Assembly: GCA_011390535.1 (NCBI GenBank)
Contig: JAABSF010000023.1
Span: 1 to 13,531, forward strand
DNA: 13,531 nucleotides
Direction of reading: 5' to 3'
Source of the DNA: Deltaproteobacteria bacterium
Lineage (GTDB): Bacteria > Myxococcota_A > Polyangia > HGW-17 > SLPX01
Below the pieces are notes generated by a model. It was not told where the DNA came from. It saw only the letters and a program-made list of their open reading frames with translations, and made no database searches. How positions within the stretch are numbered: position 1 is the first letter of the stretch; each line of letters begins with the position of its first letter. Both the position numbers and the translations under genes were made by a program. Positions 1 through 7,033 of this stretch are shown piece after piece.

Positions 1-1
1 C

Positions 2-694
2 GGCCAACTTCTTTCAGATGAAGCTTATTTGGGTGAGCTTTTCGACGCGGGGTTGCGCCATGTCCATATATCGGTTCATTCATGTAGAGAAGAGACCCAA
101 GGATATCTCACCGGTAAAGAAGATTCATTGTCAAACATTGAACGTGCGCTGGAAAATATTTGCAAATTGAAGATGAAGGCCGACATTAACACTGTTATAT
201 GCCACCCCAATGCAGACCATCTCCACAATACTGTGGAGTGGGCAATTAATAGATTTCCTGCGGTGAGGCATTTTGTTTTCAACAACATTGACCCCAGAAT
301 GAACCGGTGTGAGGAAAACCCACATGTAATCCCCTCTTTGGCCGAGATGGAGTTGAGTCTCCATAAGGCCTTGAAAATATTACAAAAACACGATCTGTCT
401 TTTCGGGTAGAGCGTGTACCATTGTGTTATATGGTTGAGTTTGCGGCTTTTTCAACCGAAACAAGGAAGATAGTTAAAGGTGAGGAGCGAGTGGTTCATT
501 TTCTTGACAACATCAAGGGTACCGTTCGGCAGACTATGTGGGTTCACGGCAAAGCAGAGGTTTGTAATGTTTGTTGGCTGAACCCTATATGTGCTGGGCT
601 GTATTCGATGAACTCTTTCTTTGATTCTTCAGAGCTGTATCCTGTTTTCCTCCCGGTTGGACCCATAAAAGAGAGTATTCTAGCCGAAGATTAA
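2..694 (+). CDS. Radical SAM protein, SPASM-like C-terminus (5' partial)
   Basis: The reading frame is open from base 2, so the start and the CxxxCxxC cluster motif lie outside the window. The visible part begins with a stretch reading LLSDEAYLGELFDAGL followed by HVHISVHS. This is the usual radical SAM core pattern (beta strand with 'S.H', following the 'TNG..L' loop). Near the C-terminus is CNVC-x5-CAGLY, resembling the cysteine cluster that binds an auxiliary iron-sulfur centre in SPASM/twitch proteins. Such enzymes use S-adenosylmethionine and an Fe4S4 cluster for radical chemistry in the cytoplasm. The substrate cannot be told from this fragment. The TTG at 29 is internal to the domain and is not the start. 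The gene ends 17 bp before the dus start, so the two are probably co-transcribed. The family is confident; the function is unknown. Confidence 0.8.
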   Translation, partial: GQLLSDEAYLGELFDAGLRHVHISVHSCREETQGYLTGKEDSLSNIERALENICKLKMKADINTVICHPNADHLHNTVEWAINRFPAVRHFVFNNIDPRMNRCEENPHVIPSLAEMELSLHKALKILQKHDLSFRVERVPLCYMVEFAAFSTETRKIVKGEERVVHFLDNIKGTVRQTMWVHGKAEVCNVCWLNPICAGLYSMNSFFDSSELYPVFLPVGPIKESILAED

Positions 695-695
695 T

Positions 696-702
696 AGGAG
701 AG
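696..702 (+). promoter_or_regulatory. Shine-Dalgarno that sets the dus start
   Basis: AGGAGAG sits only 0-2 bases before the ATG at 703 but 9-11 bases before the in-frame ATG at 712. The second spacing is normal, so 712 is preferred. Confidence 0.65.
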
Positions 703-711
703 ATGTGTTTC

Positions 712-1812
712 ATGAGCCCAGAGAGATCTAATGAGTCCAGAGAGGTTAAGGCCATTAAGGTGGGTGGGATCGAGATAGATCCGCCCATTATGTTGGCTCC
801 CATGGCTTCTTTGACCACTCCTTCTATGCGCACAGTCTGCGAGAACATGGGCTGTCCTTTTACATTCACAGAGATGGTGAGTGTTGATGGGCTTGTGCGG
901 CGACCGCAAAAGCTGTTAAAGTTCATCGTCCCTTCTTTTAATGTAGCGAGACCCTATGGAGTGCAGCTGGTTGGTCGAAAGAAAGAAGAGATGGCCGAAG
1001 CAGCGAAGATAGCAGTTGATGCAGGGGTTTCGGTTATAGATTTGAACATGGGGTGTCCTGCCGGAAAGGTGGTCTCCGGGGGAAATGGAGCGGCGTTGAT
1101 GAAAAACCCTGTAGTTGCAGGGCATATTGTAGAGGGAGTTGTGCGCGCGGTGGGGGATAGAGTCACTGTAACCGTGAAAATGAGAATCGGGTGGGATGAG
1201 AATTCACTTAATGCACCGGAGATTGCTAAGATAGCAGAGAGTGCAGGAGCCCGTTGGATTACGGTACATGGGAGAACCCGAGGGAAGTTTTGCTCCGGAC
1301 CTGTGAATTATTCAGAGATCGCAAGAGTGGTAGATGCAGTGCGAATCCCTGTCTTGGGTAACGGCGGGATCGTAGATGGTGAGAGCATGGATAGAATGTT
1401 AGATGAAACTGGATGTGCAGGTGTGATGATCGCTCAAGGTGCTCTTGGAAACCCATGGATTTTTAGAGAGCTGAGGGCGAAGTTGAAGGGAGAGGAGCAC
1501 ACATTTAAGGTAACTTTGAATGATCGTCGCTACATGATGTTAAAACATTTCGAACTCTATATGAGAGAGGGACGCGATGTCGCAAGAGCGGTGCGGGAGA
1601 TGCGGAAGCATCTGGGGTGGTATTCCAAGGGGGTTTACGGGGGGGCATCTTTCAGGCGCAAAATCTTTCGTTTGACCGACCATGAAGATGTGGTCCACCA
1701 TATTGAGGCTCTTGGTGCTGTAGAAAAATGTCTTAGCTCTGAGAGTGTGGGGTCAAGGCAAAAGGCGGGTGATCAACTGGACCGTAAAAAAGTAAACAGC
1801 ACCCAGGAGTAA
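712..1812 (+). CDS. dus: tRNA-dihydrouridine synthase, DusB/NifR3-like
   Basis: This FMN flavoenzyme reduces uridines in the tRNA D-loop to dihydrouridine using NAD(P)H. At 366 aa it is slightly longer than the usual 320-350 aa. In order it shows: LAPMASLT near residue 28 (FMN-site start of the TIM barrel), LNMGCP with the expected catalytic Cys115, KVVSGGNGAALM just after it, VKMRIGW at about 155-161, VHGRTRGKFCSG at about 185-196, GNGGI at about 216-220, and MIAQGALGNPWIF at about 239-251. The usual R of the 'GRGALGNPW' loop is Q here. A helical tRNA-binding region follows, containing a histidine/tyrosine-rich segment and GWYSKG. The last 25 or so residues are polar, poorly conserved in type, and overlap the opposite-strand peptidase gene. 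The start at 712 is chosen from ribosome-binding-site spacing; 703 is the alternative. The subclass (DusB rather than DusA/C) is by motif resemblance. Confidence 0.93.
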   Translation: MSPERSNESREVKAIKVGGIEIDPPIMLAPMASLTTPSMRTVCENMGCPFTFTEMVSVDGLVRRPQKLLKFIVPSFNVARPYGVQLVGRKKEEMAEAAKIAVDAGVSVIDLNMGCPAGKVVSGGNGAALMKNPVVAGHIVEGVVRAVGDRVTVTVKMRIGWDENSLNAPEIAKIAESAGARWITVHGRTRGKFCSGPVNYSEIARVVDAVRIPVLGNGGIVDGESMDRMLDETGCAGVMIAQGALGNPWIFRELRAKLKGEEHTFKVTLNDRRYMMLKHFELYMREGRDVARAVREMRKHLGWYSKGVYGGASFRRKIFRLTDHEDVVHHIEALGAVEKCLSSESVGSRQKAGDQLDRKKVNSTQE

Positions 1813-2574
1813 CGACCAGAAAAGGGTGACGGAGGCGGCTACAGCTATGACCATTGCCCAGCTCAAGATCTCCGGAGATGGATTTCGCCGGACGAGTTGA
1901 AACGAAAACAACGCCACGGCGATAATCACAAAGAAAAACGTCAGGCCCCATTTGGTGTTTTTCATATCCGCACGGCTTGGCGCCATATGCAGACCTACAG
2001 ACAGAGCCACGTATGACCATACCCAAAATTTTACATCCCAAACATGTTTGCTGCTGATTAGTCTCATCAACCCCAGTGACGTTTGTTGTATAAAAGAAGT
2101 GATGAAAGCCGGTGTGTCTCTTGGATAAAAATCAGGATTCACTTTCTCAGGGCGCCACCCCACCCAAATAACACCCAAGGTGAGCAGACAGAGCCCGAAA
2201 AACAAGGGCGCAGTTCCCACCATAGAGCGTTTGATAGCCCCTAATAGACCTCTCTTATCTTGCACAAAATAGACGTATCCAAGCGTTCCGGTGCGAGTGT
2301 CGGGCTTGTATAACTTAAAGTCCACTACTCGCAATCCCAGCACTTTGCAACAGGCCAGGTGGCTTAGCTCATGGATTCCGGTCCCGAGCCATCCGGTTAT
2401 CAGCATGCTCTTCCATCCGTAATGATGAGACAAGCTACGGCTGACTCTGAGCTCTATACGGTTCAAAACAAGGGCTCCGACCGCTACTCCGCTGATTAAC
2501 ATAGCTGCCGTTAAAAGTTGTAAACACGCCGATTTTAAGATGTAGCTGTTTGTTGCGAAAAAGGCCGACATCAT
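1753..2574 (-). CDS. M50-like integral-membrane zinc metallopeptidase
   Basis: A 273-aa hydrophobic protein with about five or six likely membrane segments: residues 17-38, around 55-65, 118-140, around 182-196, 208-227 and 236-266. A zinc-metalloprotease motif HELSH lies at 68-72, in the context GTGIHELSHLACCKVLG, next to the membrane as in M50/site-2-type families. The later segment GLHMAPSRADMK (about 194-205) has an aspartate, D203, that could be the third metal ligand. I recall a similar 'PS/LS..D.K' signature in M50-like families. Substrate unknown; intramembrane or membrane-proximal proteolysis is inferred. It lies 53 bp after the transpeptidase gene on the same strand, probably in one operon. 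Its last 60 bp overlap the end of dus. Start: two adjacent ATGs (2574, 2571) preceded by a weak GGAA. The fold call is firm; the activity is not shown. Confidence 0.78.
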   Translation of the reverse strand: MMSAFFATNSYILKSACLQLLTAAMLISGVAVGALVLNRIELRVSRSLSHHYGWKSMLITGWLGTGIHELSHLACCKVLGLRVVDFKLYKPDTRTGTLGYVYFVQDKRGLLGAIKRSMVGTAPLFFGLCLLTLGVIWVGWRPEKVNPDFYPRDTPAFITSFIQQTSLGLMRLISSKHVWDVKFWVWSYVALSVGLHMAPSRADMKNTKWGLTFFFVIIAVALFSFQLVRRNPSPEILSWAMVIAVAASVTLFWSLLLGAVYFFTVQLITRLLP

Positions 2575-2627
2575 TCAGTTCCAATTATCATCTTACAGAT
2601 TCTTTTCCCATTCACGATTCGGATCCC

Positions 2628-4037
2628 TCAGAGTTGCGGTTTGTTTTCCTGTTTATTTTCGTTCTTTTCTGTGGGCAAACTACCTGGTGGATTATACGGG
2701 CGCAGCTTTCCATAAGCTCTCAGGAGGAGCCGCGCGGCTGTCGCTGCTTTGATGCGCCATTTCCTCGGGTTTCCCAGTAGAACGGCGAACGCAACCTCCG
2801 GTTTGTCTTGAGGAGCAAAGCCCATGAACCAATTGTAATTTACGTGTGGTTCATCGCGGGTTAAAGAACCCGTCTTGCCTGAAACCTTGCCCCAGGGAAT
2901 ATAGGCACGCCCTTTTCTATCATAGAAATCATCCATTGCCGTGCCTACAGTTGTAGTCATGGACATCATTTTTCCAAGCAATCGTGCCACATATTCAGTA
3001 ACAACCTCCTTTTTCCACCCTTTGGGCAGCCCCAGCACATTACCCTTTTGATCACGCGCCAAATCTATCAGGCGTGGTCGTATCATCACTCCTCGGTTAG
3101 CTATGGCTTGTGCCATCAGCGCTCCGTGCAGAGGGCTTAGGTTTGTATGCCAAAAGCCGGCAGCGACCTCTGCGCGAGGGAATGATTCTTTTGGGATCGC
3201 TGCCGGAGAGACCGCCAATGGACGGACAAAATCCAGGTCTTGGTTAAAACCGAACCTGTTTGCGTATTTTAACAGTGTCCTTCGATCAAGATGTCTAATG
3301 GCTAATTTGCCCATTATTGGGTTGATGGATTTTGCTATGGCGCCCGAGAGGGTGTCGCATTGTGTGTCTTTCTCTTTGTCGTCTGTCAGATGATGTGGTT
3401 TTAGTCCCTGGGAGCCGCCGTGATAGCATATTCGTGTAAACGGTCTTGCTCTGTTTTCCGACAAGAGCGCTCCGGCTGTGACAAGCTTGAACACCGAAGC
3501 CGCCGGTGCCCAGGCCGTTAGGCATAACCCAAAGGCTTTCAGCCCGGGATCCATCCGGCTCTTTCCGGCCATGACCAAGATTCTGCCTGTTTTTACATCC
3601 ATCATCACAGCGGCGCCATATGGGATTTCATATTTACTGAAGATCTCTTCCGCCTTTTTTTGAAGCCTTGGATCTATTGTGTACCAAAGCTCTGAGCCGT
3701 CTTTGAGTTTTTGTACATAACGGTCGCCGATAAACTGAGATTTGCTCATGTCTATATGCTTCGCCCATGGAGGACGTTGTTCGGCGGCTACCGGTTCTTT
3801 CGCCTTGCTCCGCATGGCGATCATTTGGGGTGTAGGTGGCTTATAGACCCATGCTGAGTTAGGGTTTGGATCTCTGGCTGGTGGAATATTGGAGATTTTG
3901 ACCGTGTCGTCTGAAAAATCGGAAACCTTCAGCATAATTAAAACAGCTGCCAAAGTTCCCAGAAAGAGCCACAAAGCCGTGATACGTCGTCCCAGCGGCT
4001 CCGCCTGCATTCTTCTTTTATCGCTAATGCCGGACAT
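2628..4037 (-). CDS. Penicillin-binding protein, transpeptidase domain with single membrane anchor
   Basis: A 469-aa protein of the serine DD-transpeptidase (penicillin-binding) family, which cross-links peptidoglycan in the periplasm. It has a short basic N-terminus, one membrane anchor at about 18-37, a proline-rich linker, and a transpeptidase domain from about 115. The domain has all three active-site motifs: SVFK at 181-184 (catalytic Ser181), SIN at 237-239, and KTG at 388-390. The motif YTIDPRLQ near 119-126 is typical of the start of the domain in FtsI/PBP2 and class A enzymes. There is no room for the large N-terminal dimerisation domain of FtsI or PBP2 and no glycosyltransferase domain, so it is a compact class B-like enzyme of unknown specialisation. 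Cysteines 172, 204 and 227 lie in the exported part. An in-frame stop directly precedes ATG 4037. The nearest good ribosome site (GGGAG) is 17-20 bases away, so an internal ATG at 4010 behind AGAAGA is possible. Confidence 0.88.
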   Translation of the reverse strand: MSGISDKRRMQAEPLGRRITALWLFLGTLAAVLIMLKVSDFSDDTVKISNIPPARDPNPNSAWVYKPPTPQMIAMRSKAKEPVAAEQRPPWAKHIDMSKSQFIGDRYVQKLKDGSELWYTIDPRLQKKAEEIFSKYEIPYGAAVMMDVKTGRILVMAGKSRMDPGLKAFGLCLTAWAPAASVFKLVTAGALLSENRARPFTRICYHGGSQGLKPHHLTDDKEKDTQCDTLSGAIAKSINPIMGKLAIRHLDRRTLLKYANRFGFNQDLDFVRPLAVSPAAIPKESFPRAEVAAGFWHTNLSPLHGALMAQAIANRGVMIRPRLIDLARDQKGNVLGLPKGWKKEVVTEYVARLLGKMMSMTTTVGTAMDDFYDRKGRAYIPWGKVSGKTGSLTRDEPHVNYNWFMGFAPQDKPEVAFAVLLGNPRKWRIKAATAARLLLRAYGKLRPYNPPGSLPTEKNENKQENKPQL

Positions 4038-4103
4038 CTATTCTGCTTGGTTTTCTCCCTGAACCATCATAACTAACAAAAAGGGCAATACCCGTTTTGT
4101 TCA

Positions 4104-4132
4104 AGATTAGGCGGTGTGTGGTTTTGTGTCAA
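4104..4132 (-). promoter_or_regulatory. Sigma70-type promoter for the transpeptidase/M50 operon
   Basis: On the minus strand, a perfect -35 TTGACA (4132-4127) is followed by a 17-base spacer and a -10 TAATCT (4109-4104). Transcription would begin near 4097, about 60 bases before the transpeptidase ATG at 4037. Position, spacing and the terminator-like palindrome just upstream agree with a separate transcription unit. Confidence 0.65.
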
Positions 4133-4235
4133 AATTGTTGGATTTTGGATTTTCGGAATTGTGTTTTTGTAAGGCCGACCTTAAAAACAGTGGAGCACCC
4201 TTTAGTACAAAAGCATAAACTCATGATTTGCGGTT

Positions 4236-4264
4236 AGAACAAACAGGATCTCATTGAGATCCTG
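4236..4264 (-). terminator. Probable terminator of the FHA gene
   Basis: Perfect inverted repeat with 10-bp arms, CAGGATCTCA and TGAGATCCTG, around one central base (4244-4264). As RNA it gives a stem of about 9 bp with a 3-base loop. On the minus strand it is followed at once by TTTGTTCT, a fair U-rich tail. It lies about 135 bp after the FHA stop codon and just before the transpeptidase promoter. The tail is interrupted, so termination is likely but not certain. Confidence 0.55.
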
Positions 4265-4282
4265 ACAAACATGTTCGCAGGG

Positions 4283-4344
4283 ACTTCGAGGCGCTCGTCA
4301 GGCAAGACCCGACAACGAGGATGCGCCTTTTGGCGCACCGAAGT
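4283..4344 (-). ncRNA. Candidate structured RNA (three-way junction) in the FHA 3' untranslated region
   Basis: Read on the minus strand from 4344, the 62 bases fold as three helices. Closing stem: ACTTCG (4344-4339) with CGAAGT (4288-4283). Second: TGCGCC-AAAA-GGCGCA (4337-4322). Third: CTCGT (4319-4315) with ACGAG (4298-4294), extended by CGGG/CCTG across a TCTTG loop. One G-U wobble in that extension exists only on the minus strand; the plus strand would have an A-C mismatch, which favours minus-strand RNA. An alternative pairing, GGCGC (4327-4323) with GCGCC (4294-4290), competes with the second helix, so it could switch shape. No known RNA family recognised and no dedicated promoter seen; it may simply be a processed 3' end. 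The terminator-like palindrome lies 19 bases downstream. Confidence 0.35.
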
Positions 4345-4397
4345 TAACGCAGCATGGCAGGATGGATCGGCGGTTAATGTGAGCGTGTTTAGATGAT

Positions 4398-6290
4398 TCA
4401 GGGAAGAGTGATACTGTTTTCAGAGCAGGCTTTTGCCACAAGACGTTTTCTGCCTCCGCTGAGCCTGTCATAAGCCCACTTTGCTGTCTTTGGACGCTTG
4501 GTTTTGCAAGCACAGCTACCGATAATATAAACGAGCAAAGTGCTTGGTTGTAATCGGTATGCCTTGCGTGCAGCCCGAAGGGCGCGGGAGCAATCATTGC
4601 GAGCCCATGAATCTCGAGCCTCTTTGACTAACTGCTCTGCGTTATCGGAAGAAGATTCACGGCTTTTTGGGCGATCCGGTCTGGGGTCACGTGTTCTCGA
4701 GGGCTGCCTGGAAGATCTATCTCTGGTTGTCTTTCTCTGGCCGCTATTAGCTACGGCAGTTTCTTTGCCACAGTTCTCCACAAGCGGCTGGAACCTTGTC
4801 TCAGAGGGGTTTAGATCTGTGACATCCCGGCTCAATGCTTGTAGCTCCGCGCACTTCTTTCTGCGTTGGAGGGCGATAGCTTTTTTAAGGAGAGGCGCTG
4901 TATATTTTTCAAGTGCTTGAGGGTAGAGCGTTTTGATTTCCTTATAATAGATGGAATCTTGAGGGAAACTTTTGCCTAGCTTCGCTGCTGCCAGAAATTG
5001 TCCGCGTTTCCAGTTTTTCATGAAACGATTGAACTGTTTTTCGTTTTCTTTTTCGTTTTTGGCTTTTTGAAGCAACTCTTTCGCTTTATCGTCGTCCTCG
5101 TGGAGCTTCAAAAAAGCCTGCGCTTCTGTAATGGCTTTTTCCCAGTCTTTTGCGTCGATTGCCGCATTTATCTTGGAACGATCCAAAGAAGAAACCCTCG
5201 GTTCCTCTCCGCTGGATGGATCGTCGTCTGCGACCTTTTCATTTCCTTCTTGTTTGTCTTGTACCGCTACACCTTCTTTTTGTTCTTTTTGTTCTTTCTC
5301 TTCGGTAGGCCAGAAAACAAACGCTGCAATTAAGAGCCCTATGGCCCCTAGCACACCAATCCCGATGTATAAGCCCTTTGAAGATTTTTCTTTCCCCATG
5401 AGGTCAAGACTTATGTCGTAATCTTCGTTTGGAGCCACATAGCGGAATCGGACATGACCCAGGTCAATCATGTCGCCTTTTCTTAACTCCACACGATCAT
5501 ATTTCTCTCCATTTACCAGAACCCCGTTTTGGCTGCCCATGTCCACAATGGTGTAATGGTTGTCTTCACGAAGAATCTTGGCGTGATGTCGAGAGATGGA
5601 TTGATGGTCTATTACAAGGTCATTTTCAGGCCACCGGCCGATTATTGTTGCTTCGGATTCGAGAGTAAACTCTTTGCCCCGGGAGGGAGCGCTGACCATC
5701 ACAATGCGTCCGGCAGGTTGTTGAGCTTGTGATTTCGCCTTTTGGTCGACGAGGTCGGCTTTTTGTTCAGGCTGCTGTGCCGTTGCAGCGGGGAGCGGTT
5801 CCTCGGTTGCCGGCGAAGGAGCCTCTGCGCTATCTTGTTGAGCCGGCTGGGGGCCTCCCCCTATTCCCGAAACCTTTTCATTTATTGTGTCCCTGGCTTG
5901 TGATGCAAGCTCTTGCTCGGCGATGTTGGCCTCCACCTCCTCTTTTTCCATGGGGATGGTTTTCATCTCTTCGAAGGGATCTGTCGCCGCAGCTCTTTGG
6001 CTATCGACTTTTAAGGCCAGAATGTAGTCGCCGATTTGGATCCTGTCACCCTCATTTACCTCTACGGGATCTTTCACGCGGGAGCCGTTAACCTTGATGC
6101 CATTGTAGCTGCCCAAATCTTCAAGGAGTACAGCGCCGTTGTTTTTTAACAGCTTTGCGTGACGACGGGACACATTTCTTTCAGTAAGGCGAATAGTGTT
6201 TCCCTCTTTGCGTCCAATCGTGATCTCATCCCTTATTAGGGGAACAATCGTGGTTTTGCCTTCGTCGTCCTCTATAATGAGTTTATTCAT
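4398..6290 (-). CDS. Tandem-FHA, single-pass membrane protein with cysteine-bounded TPR-like C-terminus
   Basis: 630 aa. FHA domain 1 (about 1-95) shows GR at 26-27, SRRH at 41-44, GSYNG at 60-64 and VNG. FHA domain 2 (about 195-288) shows GR at 218-219, SRHH at 233-236, GSQNG and VNG. Both keep the Arg/Ser/Asn residues that bind phosphothreonine. Between them is a 100-residue Ala/Gln/Pro/Glu-rich linker. One membrane segment at 306-327 is followed by a charged linker and a helical region (about 370-500), then a basic Arg/Ser/Pro stretch (517-546) and a TPR-like tail (550-630). The expected topology places the FHA domains in the cytoplasm and the tail in the periplasm. I recall the tail pattern (C567, C593, C595, C622) from the C-termini of myxobacterial Ser/Thr kinases and FHA proteins. 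Role inferred: relay or scaffold for Ser/Thr phosphorylation signals at the envelope. Start: ATG 6290; the ribosome site AAGGA is rather distant (about 16 bases). Confidence 0.88.
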   Translation of the reverse strand: MNKLIIEDDEGKTTIVPLIRDEITIGRKEGNTIRLTERNVSRRHAKLLKNNGAVLLEDLGSYNGIKVNGSRVKDPVEVNEGDRIQIGDYILALKVDSQRAAATDPFEEMKTIPMEKEEVEANIAEQELASQARDTINEKVSGIGGGPQPAQQDSAEAPSPATEEPLPAATAQQPEQKADLVDQKAKSQAQQPAGRIVMVSAPSRGKEFTLESEATIIGRWPENDLVIDHQSISRHHAKILREDNHYTIVDMGSQNGVLVNGEKYDRVELRKGDMIDLGHVRFRYVAPNEDYDISLDLMGKEKSSKGLYIGIGVLGAIGLLIAAFVFWPTEEKEQKEQKEGVAVQDKQEGNEKVADDDPSSGEEPRVSSLDRSKINAAIDAKDWEKAITEAQAFLKLHEDDDKAKELLQKAKNEKENEKQFNRFMKNWKRGQFLAAAKLGKSFPQDSIYYKEIKTLYPQALEKYTAPLLKKAIALQRRKKCAELQALSRDVTDLNPSETRFQPLVENCGKETAVANSGQRKTTRDRSSRQPSRTRDPRPDRPKSRESSSDNAEQLVKEARDSWARNDCSRALRAARKAYRLQPSTLLVYIIGSCACKTKRPKTAKWAYDRLSGGRKRLVAKACSENSITLP

Positions 6291-6321
6291 GGTGAAATTA
6301 CACGCGTCCTTTTTTTGTCAG

Positions 6322-6346
6322 TCTGCAAAAGCTAGTTTATTGCAGA
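6322..6346. repeat. Operator-like inverted repeat around the FHA promoter -10
   Basis: Perfect 7-bp inverted repeat TCTGCAA (6322-6328) and TTGCAGA (6340-6346) separated by 11 bases. The spacer contains the proposed -10 hexamer of the FHA gene. The arm centres are 18 bp apart, somewhat under two helical turns. This could be a binding site for a dimeric repressor, or chance. Confidence 0.35.
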
Positions 6347-6363
6347 AGCCTATAAAGGGTCAA
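6334..6363 (-). promoter_or_regulatory. Candidate sigma70 promoter for the FHA gene
   Basis: On the minus strand, -35 TTGACC (6363-6358), an 18-base spacer and -10 TAAACT (6339-6334). The start would be near 6327, leaving a leader of about 37 bases before ATG 6290. Five and four of six consensus positions match respectively. Confidence 0.5.
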
Positions 6364-6661
6364 GAGATTTGACAAAACAACAGACAAAAGGCTTGGCTCC
6401 TGGTCTATCCTTTTTTTTTTGCCATATTTTTATGTGATTGCGAATCATTTTATATAAAAAGGTCGGTAGAAAATCCACATTTTTTCTTGACCTCTACCTG
6501 AATTTACTTATTTACTGTACCGCCCGTAGATGGAAAAGTATCTGGTCTGTGGAGTGGTTTTTGTCGACGGTGTTTTAGTGAACGTCGGCATTAATGAATG
6601 AAAAGTTAATAAGGCACTTCATGTGAGCGGGAGAAGAGTGAATTTTGGAAAGGAGTCGGGT
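6364..6661. other. AT-rich divergent intergenic region upstream of rplU
   Basis: No gene seen. The region between the divergent FHA and rplU genes includes an uninterrupted run of ten T (6411-6420), several A/T-rich stretches, and the candidate rplU promoter near 6487. The proposed rplU leader (about 6521-6661) contains a weak hairpin, CGACG (6565-6569) with CGTCG (6583-6587) around a 13-base loop. I do not recognise a known ribosomal-protein leader RNA. Confidence 0.5.
6487..6514 (+). promoter_or_regulatory. Possible promoter for rplU-rpmA
   Basis: TTGACC (6487-6492), a 16-base spacer, then TATTTA (6509-6514). The -10 match is weak, so this is the best candidate rather than a clear promoter. 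It would give a leader of about 140 bases before rplU. Confidence 0.35.
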
Positions 6662-6973
6662 ATGTACGCTGTGGTAGAGACAGGCAGTAAACAATACCGC
6701 ATAGGAGTCGGTGAGGATTTTGACGTTGAACGTCTTGAAGGCGAGGAAGGCGAAAAGATATCGCTTGACAAAGTTCTCATGGTCGCTGACGGCGATAATG
6801 TTCATTTAGGAAGACCTTATGTGGAAGGTGCAAAGGTGGAAGCAGAGATTGTCCGACATGGCCGTGGGCCGAAGTTGGTGGTCTTTAAGATGAAGAGGCG
6901 AAAAAACATGCGCCGAAAGGCCGGCCACCGCCAGGATCTGACGACACTGAAGGTGACGGATATCACCGTATAA
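6662..6973 (+). CDS. rplU: 50S ribosomal protein L21
   Basis: 103 aa, the normal bacterial length. It begins MYAVVETGSKQYRI, the hallmark L21 N-terminus, and has the basic KRRKNMRRKAGHRQ segment near residues 77-90 that contacts 23S rRNA. It then ends in the usual TLKVTDI-type strand. L21 is an early-assembling protein of the large subunit. The ATG at 6662 has a strong AAAGGAG (6649-6655) six bases upstream. An upstream in-frame ATG at 6623 would add 13 residues foreign to the family and is rejected. It is first in the conserved rplU-rpmA-obgE order. Confidence 0.97.
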   Translation: MYAVVETGSKQYRIGVGEDFDVERLEGEEGEKISLDKVLMVADGDNVHLGRPYVEGAKVEAEIVRHGRGPKLVVFKMKRRKNMRRKAGHRQDLTTLKVTDITV

Positions 6974-6980
6974 ATTTTCT

Positions 6981-7017
6981 GATCCGGGTTGAGCTAGTAA
7001 TATGCAGCTCTTGGATC
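6981..7017 (+). other. Hairpin in the rplU-rpmA spacer, abutting the rpmA ribosome site
   Basis: GATCC (6981-6985) pairs with GGATC (7013-7017), and GAGCT (6991-6995) pairs with AGCTC (7006-7010), around an internal loop and a 10-base apical loop. The rpmA Shine-Dalgarno (AAGGAG, 7020-7025) starts two bases after the stem. There is no U-run, so it is not a classical terminator. It may tune rpmA translation or mRNA processing. Confidence 0.45.
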
Positions 7018-7033
7018 GGAAGGAGTTTTTGTT

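Noticed and set aside
585..926. 113-codon minus-strand frame across the radical SAM/dus junction
   Set aside because: It is antisense to two conserved domains and has no supporting signals.
4170..4195. Hairpin AAGG-CCGA-CCTT flanked by T and A runs
   Set aside because: It looks like a two-way terminator at first sight, but the T and A runs face the wrong way, becoming A after the stem on both strands, and the extended pairing has a bulge.
4298..4597. 99-codon minus-strand frame running from the FHA 3' end into the gap
   Set aside because: It is out of frame with the FHA gene and mostly overlaps it; the product looks unordered. The gap segment is better explained by RNA structure.
6623..6661. 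Earlier in-frame ATG for rplU
   Set aside because: L21 starts at MYAVVETG across bacteria, and the strong Shine-Dalgarno is placed for 6662.
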